Shown: one piece after another, positions 6,461 to 13,166 of the stretch | Numbering within the stretch: position 1 is the stretch's first letter | Layout: every line of letters starts with the position of its first letter | IMG/VR virus record: IMGVR_UViG_3300031841_001557 | Coordinates: 1-36,003 of that record | From: a virus | DNA: 36,003 bases | Direction: 5' to 3' (one strand) | Program-made: the position numbers and the translations under genes | The notes under the pieces: generated by a model | The model's input: the letters and a program-made list of their open reading frames with translations, nothing else | Database searches by the model: none | What the model was told of the DNA's origin: nothing

Positions 6461-7174
6461 TTAAAGAACCATTAACTCGTTGATAGCTGTACGACCTCCA
6501 ATGATAACTGCACAACCGATAGCTGGCTTCTTACCAGCCTTAGCGTAAGCCATAGCGTAAGCTTCGTGGTCAATACCACAACCTACTTGAGTAGCAAAGA
6601 TACGACTGTTACGTCCTACAGTGTACTCAGTATAAGCTTGAGTGTGTAGGTGACCTTGTACAACTGACTGTAAGTCATTCTTAGCCTTTGTGCGAGCAGT
6701 ACCGCCTTCTCCGTGTACATATAGCACTCCATCAATCTCTAGTTCGTTAACGAAGTTCCATTTAGGAGTCTCTAGTACTTCCTTGTACGACTTTATCCAC
6801 TTGCTAGGAACAGCAGAAGTCTGAGCTTTACGCATAATGATTCTATCGTGGTTACCGATAAGAACGTCAGCTACTGGGAATGCGTGATTCCAGCGTCTGA
6901 GTCTTTCGATAGCTAGCTCTAGTTCCTCTGCTCCGCCCATACCGTTAGCATCAGTCTCGTGGTAAGAGCTGTAGTGGTTATCAATTACATCACCGATAAA
7001 AACTACTCTATTGCAGTTATAACGCTGATAAACCTCAACACAGTGGTCAAAGTATGATTCTAAGTCGAATGGAGCGTGTAAGTCACCAATAACTAGAACT
7101 CTGCTCTCTTTTTGATTGAAGAACTCGAAGTTAATCTTGCGAGCTCCGTGTAAACGTGGTCTTATTTCTGACAT
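6461..7174 (-). CDS. Calcineurin-like metallophosphoesterase
   Basis: The 237-residue protein has the full set of metallophosphoesterase motifs: GDLH (30-33), GDVIDN (61-66), GNHD (107-110), VHG (H154) and GHLH (174-177). The substrate is unknown; phage members often act on nucleic acid or nucleotide phosphates. It is the first gene after the promoter at 7195-7225, followed by the lipoprotein and dNTP diphosphohydrolase, so the operon mixes nucleotide and envelope functions. Confidence 0.9.
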   Translation of the reverse strand: MSEIRPRLHGARKINFEFFNQKESRVLVIGDLHAPFDLESYFDHCVEVYQRYNCNRVVFIGDVIDNHYSSYHETDANGMGGAEELELAIERLRRWNHAFPVADVLIGNHDRIIMRKAQTSAVPSKWIKSYKEVLETPKWNFVNELEIDGVLYVHGEGGTARTKAKNDLQSVVQGHLHTQAYTEYTVGRNSRIFATQVGCGIDHEAYAMAYAKAGKKPAIGCAVIIGGRTAINELMVL

Positions 7175-7194
7175 ATATTATAAATTAAGTGAGG

Positions 7195-7225
7195 CAAACA
7201 TACGACAAATAAATGACATATGCAA
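7195..7225 (-). promoter_or_regulatory. Probable promoter, degenerate -33
   Basis: Minus-strand -7 TATGTTTG (7195-7202) with a 19-base spacer to TTGC (7222-7225, within CTTGCA) instead of TTTG. The same CTTGCA variant appears in the ERF promoter at 10644-10674, so the two may share a strength or regulator. Confidence 0.65.
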
Positions 7226-7242
7226 GCCCCACGTGAAAAAAA

Positions 7243-7464
7243 TTAATTGTACTTAAACTTTTTGTTAGATTTCAGAGCCTCCTTTTCCTCAATAATCTGA
7301 GCTATGTGATATAACTCTAAGGCAACTCTTTTGTACTTCTCAGGCTCTGTCTCATTCTTACCAGTCGAATGTAACCACTGTAGCTTTGTGGCAAACTGGT
7401 CAGCAATCTTATTGAGCTCTGTTAAGCTTAGCTTCTTTAACTTCTTAGTCGTTAGCTGCTTCAT
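7243..7464 (-). CDS. Hypothetical 73-residue basic protein
   Basis: Lys-rich helical protein (starts MKQLTTKKLKKLSLTELNKI) overlapping the end of the HTH-like gene upstream by 20 bases. It is the last gene of the replication operon. No recognised domain. Confidence 0.65.
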   Translation of the reverse strand: MKQLTTKKLKKLSLTELNKIADQFATKLQWLHSTGKNETEPEKYKRVALELYHIAQIIEEKEALKSNKKFKYN

Positions 7465-7909
7465 AGATACGCTTAAGTTCTCTAACTACGCTAGCTACAC
7501 AAGGAGAGCAATTAGACACAACTCTCTTAGCGTTGAAGATATCATTATAAATTCTAACCAACTCTTTTTGCTCCTTAGACGAAACTGAGTGTCTCTTTTC
7601 AGCAAAGTACTTATCTAGGTAGTTATAGTCATCCTCAGACAAGTCATTGAGCTTTCTGTTAGGGAACAATTTGTTGAGCGTCTCTTTGCGAGCTTTACAG
7701 CCACAGTCAGAGTCTAGAGCCTTAGCTACAGTTTCTACCACAGCTTTGATTCCAGTAGCCTCTGTGATTTTCTCTACAGTGTCACCTAGACCTTTGTTAG
7801 CAGCGTCTCCTAGGATATCTAGAACAACTGCTTTTTTAATCTTGAGCTTCTGAGCTATCTTACCAGCTGTGAGCCCCTCATCGTGTAATTCAAATACTCT
7901 TTCGTTCAT
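7445..7909 (-). CDS. HTH-containing protein with GLGDTVEKITEATGIK motif
   Basis: The first ~36 residues look like a helix-turn-helix (DEGLTAGKIAQKLKI). Residues ~40-85 carry GLGDTVEKITEATGIK and DCGCKARKETLNKLFPN, a block I associate with proteins of many Bacteroidota phages whose role is not established. The C-terminal part has a CSPC pair. It may be a small DNA-binding regulator. It follows the sigma factor and the 47-residue basic protein in the same operon. Confidence 0.6.
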   Translation of the reverse strand: MNERVFELHDEGLTAGKIAQKLKIKKAVVLDILGDAANKGLGDTVEKITEATGIKAVVETVAKALDSDCGCKARKETLNKLFPNRKLNDLSEDDYNYLDKYFAEKRHSVSSKEQKELVRIYNDIFNAKRVVSNCSPCVASVVRELKRIYEAAND

Positions 7910-7911
7910 AA

Positions 7912-8055
7912 TTATCTATTTTTACCTTGCCCTCTGGACTTTTGTTTATACTTAGTCTGACCTTTACTAGCGTTCTTAGAATGAACACCTTTTCTTCTGA
8001 CTCTAGCTTTTTCAGTTCTAGCTTCGTAGAGTCCTCCTTTTTTCTTTTTAGCCAT
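7912..8055 (-). CDS. Small very basic protein, 47 residues
   Basis: Starts MAKKKKGGLYEARTEKARVR and is Lys/Arg-rich throughout, so it probably binds nucleic acid. The ATG overlaps the end of the sigma factor gene by 8 bases, and its stop is 2 bases from the next ATG. Similar tiny basic proteins starting MAKKKKGG occur in other Bacteroidota phages (recollection, not searched). Confidence 0.65.
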   Translation of the reverse strand: MAKKKKGGLYEARTEKARVRRKGVHSKNASKGQTKYKQKSRGQGKNR

Positions 8056-8623
8056 TATATTCTCCTTTAGTGAATTTTAAATAATCGTTATACAAATGCT
8101 CTGCAATGATGAGCTTACTCTTTTTAATTGATAGGTAGATAGTCTGGATACCTAGACCACTTTCCTCAGCTAGCACTCTGAATGACTTACCAGTCTTTAA
8201 GTACTTCCTGAATAGTTCGTAGTCAAACCAGTCATCTGACTCAGACTTCAGCACCTCATACATCTTAGTCTCTAGAGACTCTATAGCTTCTATCTTAGGG
8301 TCTATACCTTCATCTAGCAACTCAAAGCAGTAGTCCATATCGTACTGGTCACCTACGTGATTGTACTTAGGCTCTTTAACCTTCTTTAAGTCGTTGAATA
8401 TAATAGAACGAAGTGCGAAAAACATATAGCCTTTGCTAGCCTTCTCTCCTTCTACTATCTTGTCATATAGGTCATCATACTTAAGTAGCTTGATGTACGC
8501 TTCCTGAACATAATCCTCAGCGTAGTTTCTGACCTTGAAGTTGTTACCAGCTAAACTTCTGGCAGCGTCAACAAAGTCAGCGTGGTGCACTGATAGCAAC
8601 TCTATAGCTCTATTCTTCGACAT
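8048..8623 (-). CDS. Sigma-70-family (ECF-like) RNA polymerase sigma factor
   Basis: The 191-residue protein has a region-2 type segment, YAEDYVQEAYIKLLKY (34-49), and SKGYMFFALRSIIFNDLKK (63-81). It also has a region-4 helix-turn-helix, SFRVLAEESGLGIQTIYLSIKKSK (147-170). This is the ECF-sigma layout. It lies in the replication operon and could redirect host RNA polymerase to late promoters; the seven boxes ahead of the structural operons and ninG are natural candidate targets (inference). Confidence 0.8.
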   Translation of the reverse strand: MSKNRAIELLSVHHADFVDAARSLAGNNFKVRNYAEDYVQEAYIKLLKYDDLYDKIVEGEKASKGYMFFALRSIIFNDLKKVKEPKYNHVGDQYDMDYCFELLDEGIDPKIEAIESLETKMYEVLKSESDDWFDYELFRKYLKTGKSFRVLAEESGLGIQTIYLSIKKSKLIIAEHLYNDYLKFTKGEYNG

Positions 8624-8822
8624 ACCAATCTATTGTTAAAATTATAAAAGCAAATCCTAACTGGTAGTGGTAACCAATCACACCTTCCTCTAGCTCAGCT
8701 TCACCAAAGACGAAGCCGAACATTAAGCCTTTAACGAAGCTCAATCGTATTGCAGCATTTTCGTTAGTCTGATATATATAGACTGCTAAAAACGCTAGTA
8801 TTAAGATTCCTAATGTCAACAT
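8610..8822 (-). CDS. Small membrane protein, 70 residues
   Basis: Two hydrophobic segments (about 2-17 and 53-66) flank a glycine/phenylalanine stretch and acidic middle. The start shares a base with the helicase stop, and the end overlaps the sigma factor start by 14 bases. Function unknown. Confidence 0.6.
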   Translation of the reverse strand: MLTLGILILAFLAVYIYQTNENAAIRLSFVKGLMFGFVFGEAELEEGVIGYHYQLGFAFIILTIDWYVEE

Positions 8823-9736
8823 TAAAATTCTAGTTTAGTATCTACTTTGACAGAGCCCTCTATTACTGGTACACCTGCGACAGTAAACTGGCAGTTGGCT
8901 GGCATCATTCTCATTGAGATTGGAGAGTCCATAGCAGTAGGACGTCCTCCCGTTTCTGTTTCCTTAACCTTTACCACGTGAATGTCGCTATACATCCATC
9001 TCTCAGGATGCTGGGTGTATCTGTGAATAGAAACTACGTCATCAGCACGGTTTCCCCATTTACCTCCACCTTCAACGTCAGCCATTGAACAAGGTTGTGG
9101 GAATCCAGCCATCTCGTGGTCAGCTGGGTGCTTTCTACGTAGTGCTTCTGTAACACCGTGGCAGTTAAGCCACATAGATACGTTATTCTCTTTACAAAAT
9201 AATCTGAACTCAGAAGCTATCTGGTAGTCATATTCGTGACCTCCGACCGAGCGTAATAGCTGTGGGTCTTTAGCTAGTGAGTTATAAGGGTCTACCAATA
9301 AGCCGTCATAGTCAAACACTTCTTTAATCTTTTTTGCTTCGCTCATTAACGTACGAGCTGTGTAGATTTTCTCTACTAGAATTATTTTGAAGTGGTCGTT
9401 GACCCATTCGAGCTCTGACTCGATTACTGCGTCTGGTAACTGCTGAATAGGCGTAGCTGTTTTAAACTCTATGAGTTTTCTAGCTATACTGTAGTCAGTG
9501 TTCTCGCTAGAAAAAATTAACCATTTTAAGTCGTGTTTCATAGCATACGCTACCATCAGATACAAGATGACTGTAGTCTTACCAGTGTTGGCGTGCCCTA
9601 TACAAATGTTAAACGCACCTCTCTTGAATCTTAGCCACTCGTCAACCTCAGGGATATTAAGACCTAGACCTTGTTCTATACGGTCATACTTAACATCCAT
9701 TAATTTTTCTTTAAGGTTCTGTACTGTAGCTATCAT
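8822..9736 (-). CDS. DnaB-like replicative helicase (RecA-type ATPase)
   Basis: The 304-residue protein corresponds to the C-terminal RecA-like domain of DnaB helicases. It has Walker A GHANTGKT (47-54), the catalytic Glu in SSENT (E78), Walker B LLVDP (D149), NCH (191-193) and the Gly-rich GGGKWGNRADDVVSIHR (223-239) near the arginine finger. It lacks an N-terminal primase-binding domain, so it may load differently from host DnaB. It lies downstream of ssb-like and ERF genes, forming the replication core. No primase or polymerase is seen. Confidence 0.88.
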   Translation of the reverse strand: MIATVQNLKEKLMDVKYDRIEQGLGLNIPEVDEWLRFKRGAFNICIGHANTGKTTVILYLMVAYAMKHDLKWLIFSSENTDYSIARKLIEFKTATPIQQLPDAVIESELEWVNDHFKIILVEKIYTARTLMSEAKKIKEVFDYDGLLVDPYNSLAKDPQLLRSVGGHEYDYQIASEFRLFCKENNVSMWLNCHGVTEALRRKHPADHEMAGFPQPCSMADVEGGGKWGNRADDVVSIHRYTQHPERWMYSDIHVVKVKETETGGRPTAMDSPISMRMMPANCQFTVAGVPVIEGSVKVDTKLEF

Positions 9737-9770
9737 AAAAGAGAGGTTTTAGTTTCGTTTAACAATTTAA

Positions 9771-10067
9771 TTAGAATGGCAAGTCTGGAGTTTCACGTCC
9801 AGCTGTAGACTGCTCAGAAGATGTAACACCTTCCTCAATACGGTCTGCAACCTTGATAGCTCCGTCTGTCCATACTACTTTACCGTTACCGACATAAGTC
9901 TTAGCTTCTTTAGCTTCTCTCTGCTCTTTAGTCTGAGAGATAAATGCAGAAGCGTTCTGTCCGTACTGGTTAGTATCGTCATTGATACTGATAGTGATGT
10001 TAGCCCAACCTTTTTCGTTGAACTGTACTTTGTCTTTATTAAGACCTAATGTTACTAATGTAGCCAT
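9771..10067 (-). CDS. Candidate single-stranded DNA-binding protein
   Basis: A 98-residue protein with a beta-rich N-terminal half and a disordered, Ser/Glu-rich tail ending ETPDLPF. The terminal DLPF resembles the SSB C-terminal tip that docks partner proteins. Its place between the ERF annealing protein and helicase supports the call. The OB fold itself is not obvious from sequence. Confidence 0.65.
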   Translation of the reverse strand: MATLVTLGLNKDKVQFNEKGWANITISINDDTNQYGQNASAFISQTKEQREAKEAKTYVGNGKVVWTDGAIKVADRIEEGVTSSEQSTAGRETPDLPF

Positions 10068-10089
10068 TATATTAAGGGTTTTATAATTA

Positions 10090-10623
10090 TTAAACTAAAC
10101 TTTGTGCAAGTTTCTTTTTAACGTCTGCACTTACGTCATACTTAGACTCGATTTGCTCTATTGAGCCACCGTCTTTAACAAACTGTACAGCCTTGACAAA
10201 CGCATCTGTATTAGCCTTTAATGCTGGCTTACCCTTACCGTGGGTGTTGGTAGCGTCAGCGTCTGCTGTATCGTCAATCAATAGAAGGTTACCGAGTGCA
10301 TACTTTTTGCCGTAGCTAGAGGCAGAGCCATACTGCTGAGCAGTAGCCATACCTTTCTGATTTAAGTCAACACCTACAATAGCTGTAGCTGAATGACCCA
10401 TACCGCTCTCTACGTCAAAGATAGTAGCTTCTGACTTAATTACAGCGTCAGCTACTAGCTCCTCAGTTACTGAAAACATTACACCGTACTTGGCGTTGAA
10501 TGGTTTTAGTGACTCTAGGATATCCTCAGCAGAGCGAAACTTATAGCCTCCGAACTTGTTAGTTCTGTTCTTAGCTACTTTAAGCTCTTGCTGAATTAGT
10601 GAAAGTTTCTCTTTGATATTCAT
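10090..10623 (-). CDS. erf: ERF-family single-strand annealing protein
   Basis: The 177-residue recombinase anneals complementary single strands during replication and end joining. The ERF signature AQQYGSASSYGKKYALGNLL lies at 95-114, and the N-terminal KFGGYKFRSAEDIL is also typical. It is first in the operon under the promoter at 10644-10674 and should cooperate with the RecE-like exonuclease at 4371-5180 and the SSB-like protein. Confidence 0.9.
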   Translation of the reverse strand: MNIKEKLSLIQQELKVAKNRTNKFGGYKFRSAEDILESLKPFNAKYGVMFSVTEELVADAVIKSEATIFDVESGMGHSATAIVGVDLNQKGMATAQQYGSASSYGKKYALGNLLLIDDTADADATNTHGKGKPALKANTDAFVKAVQFVKDGGSIEQIESKYDVSADVKKKLAQSLV

Positions 10624-10643
10624 ATATTGAAATAATTATGGTG

Positions 10644-10674
10644 CAAATATAGTAATAAAAAAAATACTGTGCAA
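10644..10674 (-). promoter_or_regulatory. Bacteroidota-type promoter for replication operon
   Basis: Minus-strand -7 TATATTTG (10644-10651) with 19 bases to TTGC at -33 (10671-10674, within CTTGCA). It lies 20 bases upstream of the erf ATG. Confidence 0.75.
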
Positions 10675-10682
10675 GTTTTTTC

Positions 10683-10913
10683 TTAACTTTTTTTCACAAA
10701 GTCGTAAAGTTCTATAGCTTCCATTAGGTAGCTCCAAGTTGCGAGCTCACGCTGTAGACCTCCTTTAGTTATCTCTAGCAGTTCTCCATCAACCTTAGCT
10801 GGAAAAACTCCATCAATCTCTTGCTGGTTTCTAAGTATACGTCTCTTGACGTCCTCTAAGTTTGCGATAACTTTGTTATATGCTCTCTCTCGAGCTTCCG
10901 TTTTGTCTATCAT
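10683..10913 (-). CDS. Hypothetical 76-residue protein
   Basis: Charged helical protein (starts MIDKTEARERAYNKVIANL) with no recognised domain. The ATG at 10913 lies inside the end of the upstream membrane-protein gene (38-base overlap). The next gene has its own promoter immediately downstream. Confidence 0.65.
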   Translation of the reverse strand: MIDKTEARERAYNKVIANLEDVKRRILRNQQEIDGVFPAKVDGELLEITKGGLQRELATWSYLMEAIELYDFVKKS

Positions 10914-11181
10914 AGTGGGATTTATTTATAAGTAAAGCAATGGCTCTAACTATAGTAGCTACACAAAAACTAGCTAAGATACCTAGCTCGAACAAGTCCA
11001 TATTGTCTATAACTGTAGACAGAACTCCATACCATAGAATAGCAGTACAAACATCCCACACAATAACCATAGATATGGTCAAAGGTAGTTGTGAGTACTC
11101 GAACTCTCTACACATATACGAAGCTACAGCTGTTGTAACTACCAGCGGAATTATGTAACCGAATCCTATAAGTAGACTCAT
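10876..11181 (-). CDS. Membrane protein, 101 residues
   Basis: Three hydrophobic segments (about 4-20, 36-56 and 67-85) followed by a polar tail, KSHYDRQNGSSRESI. First gene after the promoter at 11201-11232. Its position in the replication region and lack of lysis neighbours argue against a holin; function unknown. Confidence 0.65.
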   Translation of the reverse strand: MSLLIGFGYIIPLVVTTAVASYMCREFEYSQLPLTISMVIVWDVCTAILWYGVLSTVIDNMDLFELGILASFCVATIVRAIALLINKSHYDRQNGSSRESI

Positions 11182-11200
11182 TGTTTTACTTTGTTTGATG

Positions 11201-11232
11201 CAAACATACGAAAATAAAATGAAACTACCAAA
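11201..11232 (-). promoter_or_regulatory. Bacteroidota-type promoter
   Basis: Minus-strand -7 TATGTTTG (11201-11208), 20-base spacer, -33 TTTG (11229-11232, within TTTGGTAG). The -33 element directly abuts the ninG stop codon. Confidence 0.8.
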
Positions 11233-11634
11233 TTAAAATGACTGTTTCTTTTTTATCTCGTCAAGTTTATCCTTATATATGTCTATAAGGTACTGTAAGT
11301 GTACAGCGTCAAATTTAGCCACCTTGTGAGACTTTTGCATTAGTTCGTCAGCTTTATCCTGACCTAAGGCTTGACCGTACTCATACTGTCTGCCATTAAG
11401 GAATCTGTTGCAATATCTATGCTGAAAGTGGACGTTCTCCTCATCCCATCTAGTTGAGAGATGTCTGCGACCTACGAAGTGACCAGCGTCACCTTCTGAG
11501 TAGTGGGTTTCTTTACCGCAATCTATACACTTACCGAAGCCAGTGTGGTTATCTACGTCACGTCTACGAATATACTCACTGAATATCTTATCCAGTTTAG
11601 CCTTTAACGTCTTTATTTTTACTTTACGTGCCAT
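11233..11634 (-). CDS. ninG: NinG/Rap-like recombination endonuclease
   Basis: A 133-residue protein of the lambda NinG (Rap) family, structure-specific nucleases acting on recombination intermediates. Visible features are the basic N-terminus MARKVKIKTLKAKL, Zn-binding CIDCGK (C36, C39), GHFVGRRHLSTRWDEENVHFQ and HRYCNRFLNG (C75). I chose ATG 11634 over the TTG two codons upstream. A strong terminator ends only 4 bases upstream of this ATG, so expression probably depends on read-through or a very short transcript. Confidence 0.88.
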   Translation of the reverse strand: MARKVKIKTLKAKLDKIFSEYIRRRDVDNHTGFGKCIDCGKETHYSEGDAGHFVGRRHLSTRWDEENVHFQHRYCNRFLNGRQYEYGQALGQDKADELMQKSHKVAKFDAVHLQYLIDIYKDKLDEIKKKQSF

Positions 11635-11638
11635 AAAC

Positions 11639-11678
11639 AAAAAAGCCCAGCCGATAAAACCCCCTAACTCGACTGGGC
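11639..11678 (-). terminator. Strong terminator or attenuator just upstream of ninG
   Basis: Minus strand 10-bp stem GCCCAGTCGA/TCGGCTGGGC (one G-T pair; 11669-11678 with 11645-11654), 14-base loop containing GGGGG, then six Ts. It lies between late box 2 and ninG, which is an attenuator geometry. Confidence 0.85.
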
Positions 11679-11700
11679 ATAAAAAAAAGTTACATAGGGT

Positions 11701-11715
11701 CTTTATTTAAAAACA
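11701..11715 (-). promoter_or_regulatory. Late box 2
   Basis: Minus-strand TGTTTTTAAATAAAG, identical over 15 bases to boxes 1, 3, 4 and 5. Unlike most of the others it is 66 bases from the next start codon (ninG), with a terminator in between. The palindrome TGACA-TAT-TGTCA lies 14 bases upstream. Confidence 0.6.
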
Positions 11716-11729
11716 AGAAAAAATGGCAG

Positions 11730-11742
11730 TGACATATTGTCA
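11730..11742. promoter_or_regulatory. 13-base palindrome TGACATATTGTCA
   Basis: Inverted repeat TGACA-TAT-TGTCA. A near-identical one, TGACAAATTGTCA, lies upstream of late box 4 at 19466-19478. Probable operator shared by two box-containing leaders (inference). Confidence 0.5.
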
Positions 11743-11752
11743 GGCAATAAAT

Positions 11753-11783
11753 TTTGAAAGCTCGGATATTTTTCGTAACTTTG
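11753..11783 (+). promoter_or_regulatory. Orphan plus-strand promoter
   Basis: TTTG (11753-11756), 19-base spacer, TAACTTTG (11776-11783): a full Bacteroidota promoter pointing right into a region with no reading frame. Transcription would start near 11788-11790. Confidence 0.75.
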
Positions 11784-11842
11784 CCTAAATTCTTAGACTA
11801 GCTTTAGTCAGTCTACTATCTGCTACATAAGAAGCTACCTTC

Positions 11843-11916
11843 CTAGAAGTAGTGCCACTTAAGAAGTAGAATTACTAGAAGTGACCTTCCTAGAAGTTTT
11901 CTATAAGCCTAGAAGT
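11843..11916 (+). repeat. Iteron-like CTAGAAGT repeat cluster
   Basis: CTAGAAGT occurs at 11843-11850, 11875-11882, 11890-11897 and 11909-11916, with TAAGAAGT at 11860-11867, so start-to-start distances are about 15-19 bases. Two copies are preceded by CTTC, making the short palindrome CTTC-CTA-GAAG. This could be an origin or protein-binding array, or a structural motif in the overlapping RNA. Confidence 0.6.
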
Positions 11917-11949
11917 TACCTAAGTTCGTATCACGGGATAGCTATGCTC

Positions 11950-11983
11950 AAAAAAAAGAGCCAAGTTTTCTTTCACTTGACTC
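11950..11983 (-). terminator. Terminator of the lysis operon (bidirectional)
   Basis: Minus-strand stem GAGTCAAGT/ACTTGGCTC (11975-11983 with 11958-11966) followed by eight Ts. In the plus direction the hairpin is followed by CTTCTGTTTTTG, so it can also end the candidate RNA. It lies just after the holin stop codon. Confidence 0.85.
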
Positions 11984-12006
11984 CTTCTGTTTTTGTTGTT
12001 TAGAGC

Positions 12007-12456
12007 TTACAGTTTCCGATATTTCTCAAACGAACGACCAGCAAAATACGCTGTGTATACTGTTATAAGTAGAGTCTTTAGCAAGTCAATCCAGCTAGTG
12101 TCTACGTTGAAGTTCCAATTCATAGAGTCAGAGATAGCTATGAGTACAGTAGCTACAGTTAAGAATATAAGAGCGAGTGGTCTCACGTTCTTACTTAGCC
12201 AGTTATCAGACTCCATATCGTACTTCCAGCGGTTGGTTACATCCTCCTGAGCCTTCATATCTAATTTAACGAGCTCTAAGGCAACTTCTCTCTGCTCTTG
12301 TGTTAATTCATTAGAGTTATCAGATAGTTCCTTTATAGCTCCTGAAACGTCTCCAGACGTGAGCTTAGCTACTACGTCTAACGCTTTGCTAAAGTTGATG
12401 CTTCTAAGGAAGTCACCTACTCTAGTAGTTCCATTCTTTTTTTTATAATCTCCCAT
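12007..12456 (-). CDS. Holin
   Basis: A 149-residue protein with an amphipathic N-terminal half, the segment VTNRWKYDMESDNWLSKNVRP (73-93), and two hydrophobic helices (about 94-109 and 122-139) before a basic tail. The RW..DM.SD.WLSK.IRP pattern is characteristic of a phage holin family in Gram-negative hosts. It makes holes in the inner membrane to release the endolysin, encoded directly upstream (stop/start TAATG overlap). Confidence 0.8.
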   Translation of the reverse strand: MGDYKKKNGTTRVGDFLRSINFSKALDVVAKLTSGDVSGAIKELSDNSNELTQEQREVALELVKLDMKAQEDVTNRWKYDMESDNWLSKNVRPLALIFLTVATVLIAISDSMNWNFNVDTSWIDLLKTLLITVYTAYFAGRSFEKYRKL

Positions 12457-12854
12457 TAGTAAAAGTTCTCTTTTTTAGTATAATCCCATCTAGCCTTCGT
12501 TCCTCTTATGTCGTAGTGAACAAAAGTATTGTATAGTCCAAGACCACCTTCTTTCATACAGCCTTGCTCTATCAGTTTTTCTATAATTAAGTACAAGTCC
12601 TCAGTATCTAAGTCTTTAACTTTTATGTCCGCAGCTTTAGCTAACAGATGCTGGCTTCGTACTGAGCCGCCTACAGACTGATTATGCTCTGGAGTTCTGT
12701 AGCTACTGTTAATCTTAATAGGCTCGCCTAAGAAGTCTCTAAGCTCTTGTAAGTTCTCAGCTAACTCAATTACGTTATCCATTAAGTGGTCAGGAACTCT
12801 AGTTCCGTCTTTACACTTAAATTCTCTTAGCGTGAAGTTTGTAGTTAGTCTCAT
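12456..12854 (-). CDS. Endolysin, M15-family peptidase
   Basis: A 132-residue D-Ala-D-Ala carboxypeptidase-like enzyme cleaving peptidoglycan peptides. Zn ligands are visible: SQHLLAKAADIKV (H69, D76) and FVHYDIRG (H113, catalytic D115), with NSSYRTPEHN (49-58) upstream as expected for the M15_3 fold. It has no signal peptide and therefore depends on the holin. ATGA overlap with the gene upstream. Confidence 0.92.
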   Translation of the reverse strand: MRLTTNFTLREFKCKDGTRVPDHLMDNVIELAENLQELRDFLGEPIKINSSYRTPEHNQSVGGSVRSQHLLAKAADIKVKDLDTEDLYLIIEKLIEQGCMKEGGLGLYNTFVHYDIRGTKARWDYTKKENFY

Positions 12855-13156
12855 TTTCTCAAATTAAAATACCAGCCTATTATACCACCTATAGTAGTGA
12901 ACAGTCCAGCTAACATAGCTATAGCTAACTTATAAGCTCTTATAAAATTACTAAAAGTCATTAGACGCTTCTCCAAGTCATCAACTTGCTTAACAAGACC
13001 TTTTTTACCAACAGAATCGTCAGCTTCTAGGATATTCAGAACCTTATCCATCTTCTTGCCATTCTCAACAAGAGACTGCTCAGTAGTCTTTCTAAAGAAG
13101 TCTACTTCATTCTCTAGCCGAGTGATTCGGAAGTCTTGTGTCTCGTCTTTACCCAC
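12851..13156 (-). CDS. Coiled-coil protein with C-terminal membrane helix (lysis cassette)
   Basis: The first ~70 residues form charged heptad-like helices. One hydrophobic segment (about 76-97, AIAMLAGLFTTIGGIIGWYF) precedes a basic end. This is the layout of XhlA-type holin-associated or anchor proteins. The start is GTG 13156, ten bases after the preceding stop; no early ATG exists in this frame. It opens the lysis trio. Confidence 0.65.
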   Translation of the reverse strand: MGKDETQDFRITRLENEVDFFRKTTEQSLVENGKKMDKVLNILEADDSVGKKGLVKQVDDLEKRLMTFSNFIRAYKLAIAMLAGLFTTIGGIIGWYFNLRK

Positions 13157-13166
13157 TTGTTAAGGT

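Larger units (their letters stand above)
11788..11998 (+). ncRNA. Candidate small RNA with CTAGAAGT repeats
   Basis: About 210 bases between the orphan promoter and a hairpin at 11958-11983 followed by a T-rich stretch on this strand. It contains no useful reading frame. It has a hairpin GACTA-GCTT-TAGTC near its 5' end and four copies of CTAGAAGT (11843, 11875, 11890, 11909) plus a variant TAAGAAGT at 11860. The exact ends are inferred. As DNA, the same repeats could instead serve as replication iterons. Confidence 0.5.

Noticed and set aside
11723-11788. 21-codon plus-strand frame
   Set aside because: It begins before the promoter at 11753-11783 and spans it, so it would not be translated from that transcript.
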